Assembly: GCA_025642065.1 (NCBI GenBank)
Contig: JAODUP010000484.1
Location: 126,501 to 190,500 of the forward strand
Direction of reading: 5' to 3'
From: Paralvinella palmiformis
Lineage: Eukaryota; Annelida; Polychaeta; Terebellida; Alvinellidae
Length of the DNA stretch: 64,000 nt
Shown here: positions 62,601 to 64,000 of the stretch, piece by piece
How the letters are laid out: every line of letters begins with the position of its first letter
Numbering within the stretch: position 1 is the first letter of the stretch
Made by a program: the position numbers and the translations under genes
The notes under the pieces: model-generated
What the model was told of the DNA's origin: nothing
Seen by the model: the letters and a program-made list of their open reading frames with translations, nothing else
Databases searched by the model: none

Positions 62601-64000
62601 CAATTTGGCTTATGTGGATGACCAAGGCTTCAAAAGTCTGAGTGTTACAGCACAACACTGGATACCAATTAGAGAGGTAACCTATATATTATACTGGCAT
62701 TCTATTACACGAGTTATTAATTATGAGTGATAATCAATCCATACAGTCAAACAATATTCTGTAAGAAGTGAAAATAGTACAAATGATGTATTATTGTGTG
62801 TGTGTGTGTGTGTGTGTGTATTAAATGTAATATTAAAAATGGCAATATTTAATATCTGAATACAACAACTACAAAATATTTCACAGTTGTATACCTTGAC
62901 TTACTGAATACTAACCATGTTAATTGTCTTCTGATGATTGACAACTTCAGTCATCATCTAATATCAATATAGCTATCATAATATCCAAAATTATGTTTTT
63001 TGTCATAACATCATCAATGATTTGAATTATCCAAATAAAAAAATTACCATTTATTAATTAAGCTCTAAATGTTGTCACCAGAGATACTCATTTGATAGTT
63101 TTATAGTGCATGCCTCTTATATTTAGATGTTGCAATGCCTTGTCTTGTGTGTAATTTTTGTTCAGGCACTTGCATCTTCATGCCAAAAGGCAAAATTCCT
63201 ATAGAATCACATGTCTAATAGGTTGTATGGCTTTTTAGCAGAAAGTGTTTCCTAATTGTAACCAGTACAGACTTGACTATTACTAAAGACATTTACACTT
63301 TGTACAATTACCTTGCCCTTCATACATCATACATGTTATCTATTAAAGGGTGATGAATCATAACCTTTTGTGGTTCATATTGTTTGAAACAAAAGTTTGT
63401 TAGAAAAATTACCAGATCTATGAAACATCATTAATAATAGAGGGTGCTGATATGTTTTCCAGGTTTTCAGGAGTAGACTAAAAGATTATTTGAGAGAAAT
63501 GAAGACGGCAGGTTACACCCTTGTTGGTGCAGAACAAACAGCACAAAGCCAATGTCTAACAAAATTTAGTTTCCCTGAAAAGTCTCTTTTATTACTTGGG
63601 TAAGTTCTAAATAGCAGCAATTATTAACTGATGTAAAATCTCTTTCAATCTGTATTGTATTATGGTATTCCTCCTGATGACATATTACAATTAAAGTTGT
63701 TCTTGTTTACGTGTTCTGTGTTGTGATAGTCATTTAGATTGTAAAAAGAATATATTATAATAATAATTGTATCAGTGATCTTTACTTTCAATGTTTGTGT
63801 AACTATGATATTAGTCATCATAAACTGTTTTCTAACTATGTTCACTTATGTATCTTTTGCATCTAGTTTTATCCACTCTGTGTGTGTGTGTGTTTGTGTG
63901 TATGTGTGCGTCTTTCAGGGATGAGAGTTTTCCAGTCCTTGTCAGGTGTCAGTCAAAAATAACATTTATGGAAATGGGTCAAAGTGGTGGTTCAAAAAAC
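43144..64000 (+). CDS. TARBP1: TARBP1, tRNA (guanosine-18)-2'-O-methyltransferase (26 exons found, 3' end outside window)
   Basis: TARBP1 is a SPOUT/TrmH-family enzyme that transfers methyl from S-adenosylmethionine to the 2'-O of G18 in a subset of tRNAs. It has a long helical-repeat N-terminus and a C-terminal knotted catalytic domain. Exons: 43144-44322, 44778-44856, 50423-50574, 50691-50743, 50850-50947, 51091-51226, 52449-52545, 52827-53043, 53235-53341, 53524-53650, 53828-53931, 55417-55557, 55693-55877, 56199-56424, 56687-56857, 57075-57250, 57424-57492, 57700-57934, 58060-58209, 58365-58451, 58827-59014, 59372-59426, 60666-60843, 62095-62289, 62552-62676, 63463-63599. All junction phases agree and sum to about 1,555 codons, close to where the family's LLLLG-NE motif should fall in a protein of about 1,620 residues. 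Diagnostic sequence: [20 protein letters not shown] (SPOUT motif 1, exons 24-25) and [10 protein letters not shown] (exon 26). The ATG at 43144 follows an in-frame TAA at 43135. The NEREGIP-type motif 2 and motif 3 are not seen. Confidence 0.93.
44368..44547. repeat. 57-bp tandem repeat, three copies plus a partial
   Basis: Units start ACAATTAATATTTTT at 44368, 44425 and 44482, with a fourth start at 44539. The period is exactly 57. It lies in TARBP1 intron 1, 45 bases after the exon 1 donor. Confidence 0.9.
44778..44856 (+). CDS. TARBP1: TARBP1 exon 2
   Basis: Reads [20 protein letters not shown] then DTEDQT. Acceptor TTTTTAG, donor ACAG|GTAAAA, ends in phase 1. Confidence 0.85.
44961..45946. 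mobile_element. Inverted-repeat element with GGAATTGA subterminal repeats (intron 2)
   Basis: The left end reads GGGGTCAATTCCGGAATTGG. The complement of the right end reads CCAGTCAATTCCATTTTGTC. Both ends carry several GGAATTGA/TCAATTCC copies, as in the subterminal repeats of many non-autonomous DNA transposons. Inside, a segment CTATATAGAGAT.TT.CTATT with TTAGGAATT occurs at about 45252 and 45645. No transposase and no clean target duplication were found. Confidence 0.5.
46010..46225 (-). other. Possible zinc-finger/hAT-like coding remnant
   Basis: Minus-strand frames read [26 protein letters not shown] and [11 protein letters not shown] across shifts. This is loosely like a BED-type finger of a hAT transposase (W/F, C, C, H). 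Very tentative. Confidence 0.2.
46363..46543 (-). mobile_element. SINE family I, full length, 17-bp target duplication (TARBP1 intron 2)
   Basis: The minus strand starts with the head (CTCTAGCAGTTGCATGTTGG, a degraded A box; CGAATCTCGGCATGGGCATA across the B box) and ends in the (ATC)n tail at 46363-46372. The duplication CCCTTTGGTTGTATGGA is perfect at 46346-46362 and 46544-46560. Confidence 0.9.
47095..48083. mobile_element. Inverted-repeat element with ATTTCCTAGGAAAT palindromes (intron 2)
   Basis: The left end GTGTAGCAGGAAATCACACA and the complement of the right end GTATAGCAGTTAATTACAAA match at most positions. Three perfect 14-base palindromes ATTTCCTAGGAAAT lie at 47143-47156, 47196-47209 and 48019-48032. 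An (AT)n array sits at 47778-47806. No protein recognised. Confidence 0.45.
48420..48850 (+). mobile_element. LINE C-terminal remnant (intron 2)
   Basis: The plus frame reads [20 protein letters not shown], then [20 protein letters not shown] and [13 protein letters not shown]. After a shift, [15 protein letters not shown] and TELRN appear. This is the usual post-catalytic region of a Jockey-superfamily ORF2 ([24 protein letters not shown]). Dead and 5' truncated. Confidence 0.8.
48880..49060 (+). repeat. Dispersed repeat family III, copy 4 (intron 2)
   Basis: CATACATCAATCTAAATAT, CCTCCACATATCGATACA, CTACTCATCAACCTGTG and GACAAATATGTCACGCCCAC match copy 2. It breaks off after CCCACAGG. Confidence 0.75.
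49060..50420. other. TARBP1 intron 2 remainder
   Basis: AT-rich, with (AT)n at 49767-49801 and 50004-50035. GGACGTTTTGGCCA occurs twice at about 50222 and 50253. No exon was needed to keep phase across this stretch. Confidence 0.5.
50423..50574 (+). CDS. TARBP1: TARBP1 exon 3
   Basis: Reads [20 protein letters not shown], then [16 protein letters not shown] and [12 protein letters not shown]. Joins exon 2 in phase 1 and ends in phase 0 at AGCT|GTAAGT. Confidence 0.88.
50691..50743 (+). CDS. TARBP1: TARBP1 exon 4
   Basis: Reads [17 protein letters not shown]. Acceptor ATATTTCAG, donor CACAG|GTTCGT, phase 2. Confidence 0.82.
50850..50947 (+). CDS. TARBP1: TARBP1 exon 5
   Basis: Reads [20 protein letters not shown], then [12 protein letters not shown]. 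Enters in phase 2, leaves in phase 1 at GAG|GTAATA. Confidence 0.83.
51091..51226 (+). CDS. TARBP1: TARBP1 exon 6
   Basis: Reads [20 protein letters not shown], then [11 protein letters not shown] and DATISML. Acceptor TTTCTTTCAG, donor AAG|GTATGT, phase 2. Confidence 0.88.
52020..52235 (+). other. Unrecognised coding-like remnant in intron 6
   Basis: The plus frame [20 protein letters not shown], then [19 protein letters not shown], stop, [27 protein letters not shown] has protein-like composition across one in-frame stop. I recognise no family. It may be a decayed transposon gene. Confidence 0.25.
52449..52545 (+). CDS. TARBP1: TARBP1 exon 7
   Basis: Reads [20 protein letters not shown], then [12 protein letters not shown]. 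Acceptor TTCTTTAG, donor TTG|GTGAGC, phase 0. Confidence 0.85.
52827..53043 (+). CDS. TARBP1: TARBP1 exon 8
   Basis: Reads [20 protein letters not shown], then [11 protein letters not shown] and the charged end [10 protein letters not shown]. Donor AAG|GTGAAT, phase 1. Confidence 0.85.
53235..53341 (+). CDS. TARBP1: TARBP1 exon 9
   Basis: Reads [20 protein letters not shown], then [15 protein letters not shown]. Acceptor CTTTTTCAG, donor CAG|GTATTA, phase 0. Confidence 0.85.
53524..53650 (+). CDS. TARBP1: TARBP1 exon 10
   Basis: Reads [20 protein letters not shown], then [20 protein letters not shown]. Acceptor TTTTGCAG, donor TGG|GTATGT, phase 1. Confidence 0.85.
53828..53931 (+). CDS. TARBP1: TARBP1 exon 11
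   Basis: Reads [20 protein letters not shown], then [14 protein letters not shown]. Acceptor TTTTATCAG, donor GAG|GTTTGT, phase 0. Confidence 0.85.
54025..55288. mobile_element. TTAA-bounded element in intron 11, related to the one at 36249
   Basis: The right end, complemented, reads TTAAGAGGAACAGTTCACTT, very like the left end at 36249. Internal 54420-54465 (ATAAGGAAATAATCTCAATT, then GAGGGTCACCATTATGG) matches 36330-36375. The left end at 54025 (TTAAAGGGGAAAGTAAG) is only a weak match, so that boundary is uncertain. A SINE is nested at 55061-55250. Confidence 0.5.
55061..55250 (+). mobile_element. SINE family I, full length, 15-bp target duplication (TARBP1 intron 11)
   Basis: Head CATGGTCTAGCGGTAGCGTG (A box) and CTGTGTTCGAATCTCGG (B box), body as in other family I copies, tail ATCAATCATCATCATCA. 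TCCTGAAGCATTTAA is duplicated perfectly at 55046-55060 and 55251-55265. This is the best reference copy of the family in the window, about 190 bases. Confidence 0.92.
55417..55557 (+). CDS. TARBP1: TARBP1 exon 12
   Basis: Reads [20 protein letters not shown], then [10 protein letters not shown] and [11 protein letters not shown]. Phase 0 at both ends; donor AAG|GTTTGT. Confidence 0.85.
55596..55640. repeat. (AT)n-(AG)n array 50 bases before exon 13
   Basis: (AT)n followed by GAGAGAGAGAGAG. Confidence 0.95.
55693..55877 (+). CDS. TARBP1: TARBP1 exon 13
   Basis: Reads [20 protein letters not shown], then [20 protein letters not shown] and [11 protein letters not shown]. Donor CATG|GTGTGT, phase 2. 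Confidence 0.85.
56199..56424 (+). CDS. TARBP1: TARBP1 exon 14 (weak donor)
   Basis: Reads [20 protein letters not shown], then [15 protein letters not shown] and [14 protein letters not shown]. The only donor that keeps frame and phase is CAT|GTTCGT. Without it the frame meets TGA at 56450-56452. The end is therefore less certain than the start. Confidence 0.75.
56650..56684. repeat. (AT)n array forming the exon 15 acceptor
   Basis: The array ends TATATAG|GAAACAG, so the splice acceptor has a TA repeat where a pyrimidine tract is expected. Confidence 0.9.
56687..56857 (+). CDS. TARBP1: TARBP1 exon 15
   Basis: Reads [20 protein letters not shown], then [18 protein letters not shown] and CIGQCISQ. 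Phase 0 at both ends; donor CAG|GTATTG. Confidence 0.82.
57075..57250 (+). CDS. TARBP1: TARBP1 exon 16
   Basis: Reads [20 protein letters not shown], then [12 protein letters not shown] and [14 protein letters not shown]. Donor AAAAG|GTAACA, phase 2. Confidence 0.87.
57424..57492 (+). CDS. TARBP1: TARBP1 exon 17
   Basis: Reads [20 protein letters not shown]. The acceptor is CACACACAG. Donor AAAAG|GTAATC, phase 2. Confidence 0.83.
57700..57934 (+). CDS. TARBP1: TARBP1 exon 18
   Basis: Reads [20 protein letters not shown], then [20 protein letters not shown] and LLLQPAVDE, a conserved stretch of the family. Donor GAG|GTAATG, followed 14 bases later by an (AT)n array at 57949-57974. Confidence 0.9.
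58060..58209 (+). CDS. TARBP1: TARBP1 exon 19
   Basis: Reads [20 protein letters not shown], then [17 protein letters not shown]. Acceptor TTTTTTCCAG, donor CAG|GTAAAT, phase 0 at both ends. Confidence 0.87.
58365..58451 (+). CDS. TARBP1: TARBP1 exon 20
   Basis: Reads [20 protein letters not shown], then KLVLDEESK. Acceptor CATTTTCAG, donor AAG|GTAAAT, phase 0. Confidence 0.87.
58827..59014 (+). CDS. TARBP1: TARBP1 exon 21
   Basis: Reads [20 protein letters not shown], then [19 protein letters not shown] and [12 protein letters not shown]. Donor ACAG|GTAATA, phase 2. Confidence 0.88.
59372..59426 (+). CDS. TARBP1: TARBP1 exon 22 (start uncertain)
   Basis: Reads [19 protein letters not shown], of which [10 protein letters not shown] is a family-conserved block. 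The better-looking acceptor TTCTCACAG at 59346 would break phase and hit TGA. The acceptor TTCAAG at 59371 keeps phase with both neighbours. A one-base difference in the T6 run at 59383-59388 is the alternative explanation. Confidence 0.65.
59581..59631. repeat. (AT)n-(AC)n array in TARBP1 intron 22
   Basis: (AT)n to 59612, then (AC)n. Confidence 0.95.
59658..60583. mobile_element. Non-autonomous hAT-like element with long internal hairpin (intron 22)
   Basis: The left end is CAGTGTTGGGGCC; the right end complemented is CAGGGTTGGGGCTG. The flanks GGTGACAC and GTTGACGC form an 8-base duplication with two mismatches. CAG-type ends plus 8-base duplications are hAT hallmarks. Subterminal DNA on both sides is packed with AGTAC/GTACTT motifs. 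A hairpin at 59954-60037 has 38-39-base arms and a 7-base loop. No transposase frame. Confidence 0.75.
59954..60037. repeat. Near-perfect inverted repeat (hairpin)
   Basis: The left arm ATTTTATTC...ATGTTATG and right arm CATAACAT...AATAAAAT pair over 38-39 bases with one mismatch and one gap, around the loop GAGCCTG. Confidence 0.9.
60666..60843 (+). CDS. TARBP1: TARBP1 exon 23
   Basis: Reads [20 protein letters not shown], then [13 protein letters not shown] and [11 protein letters not shown]. TLPxL-(x)n-DEEWI is a family-conserved block ahead of the catalytic domain. Donor GTG|GTTTGT, phase 1. Confidence 0.88.
61112..61922 (-). mobile_element. pogo/Tigger-like DNA transposon remnant (intron 23)
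   Basis: The minus frame at 61289-61552 contains [20 protein letters not shown] then [11 protein letters not shown]. This fits the C-terminal pattern of pogo/Tigger DDE transposases (I-x-x-SF-x-x-CGIS-x-x-LDG-x-EDD). Outer sequences share TAC(T/C)GTA and GTATATACTC in inverted orientation, with ATAAGTCGCAC/ATAAGACGCACC near the left end. It is heavily deleted, since no DDE core is visible. Confidence 0.6.
62095..62289 (+). CDS. TARBP1: TARBP1 exon 24 (start of SPOUT domain)
   Basis: Reads [20 protein letters not shown], then [12 protein letters not shown] and [22 protein letters not shown]-x-IPW is a TARBP1 signature, and the end is SPOUT motif 1 (S-L-I-D-K-x-x-N-L-G-G). Donor GAG|GTTAGC, phase 1. 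Confidence 0.93.
62552..62676 (+). CDS. TARBP1: TARBP1 exon 25
   Basis: Completes motif 1 with [20 protein letters not shown] (the arginine here is the conserved motif 1 arginine), then [16 protein letters not shown]. Phase 0 at donor GAG|GTAACC. Confidence 0.93.
63463..63599 (+). CDS. TARBP1: TARBP1 exon 26
   Basis: Reads [20 protein letters not shown], then [15 protein letters not shown] and [20 protein letters not shown] and [10 protein letters not shown] are family-conserved; the next residues should be NE or DE. Donor GG|GTAAGT, phase 2. Confidence 0.92.
63919..64000 (+). CDS. TARBP1: Doubtful TARBP1 exon 27, cut by the window edge
   Basis: After a TG-rich tract and CTTTCAG, phase-2 joining gives G-DE and then [18 protein letters not shown] and on to the edge. 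The DE fits the expected LLLLG-NE, but the following residues do not resemble the usual REGIP block. It may be an alternative or cryptic exon, with the true exon further right. Confidence 0.35.

Overview
This window looks like AT-rich nuclear DNA from an invertebrate animal, most likely a lophotrochozoan such as a mollusc. The evidence is a spliced gene with GT-AG introns, an intronless FMRFamide-receptor-like GPCR, tRNA-derived SINEs with target-site duplications, CR1/L2-like and L1/Tx1-like LINE remnants, several DNA-transposon remnants, and dense dinucleotide and trinucleotide microsatellites. Nothing bacterial, phage, plasmid or CRISPR-like was seen. The clade is inferred from gene and repeat style, not from a search.

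Two genes are well supported. The first (about 20.69-23.38 kb, + strand) is an intronless class A GPCR coding region at 21508-22668. It lies in a GC-rich island, with a TATA box, a probable 5' UTR intron and a distant poly(A) signal. The second (43144 to beyond the right edge, + strand) is TARBP1, the SPOUT-family tRNA (guanosine-18)-2'-O-methyltransferase. I could chain 26 exons with matching phases, giving about 1,555 codons, and found one doubtful 27th exon. The exons cover the long helical N-terminal region and the first part of the catalytic domain. The final SPOUT motifs are not visible and should lie past position 64000.

Region by region: 1-13 kb is mostly LINE debris (copies at 2.2-4.1, 5.6-7.3, 10.4-11.1 and 12.3-12.6 kb) and microsatellites. 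14-17.4 kb holds a complete SINE with a 23-bp duplication, an L1/Tx1-like reverse transcriptase on the minus strand and other SINE heads. 17.4-20.6 kb is microsatellite-rich with no recognised gene. 20.6-23.4 kb is the GPCR. 23.4-36.2 kb is AT-rich and gene-poor, with SINEs and a four-copy dispersed repeat. 36.2-39.3 kb is a TTAA-bounded inverted-repeat element with a dead LINE nested in it. 40.6-41.9 kb is another dead LINE with a SINE fragment inside it. 43.1-64 kb is TARBP1, whose introns carry a hAT-like element with a long hairpin, a pogo/Tigger-like fragment, two SINE-I insertions with clean duplications, and other inverted-repeat elements.

The two genes show no functional link. The most informative novelty is in the repeats: a LINE 3' hairpin with an (ATT)n tail shared by five loci, two SINE families with clear duplications, nested insertions that give relative ages, and an unusual GPCR second extracellular loop made of a serine run with no cysteine.
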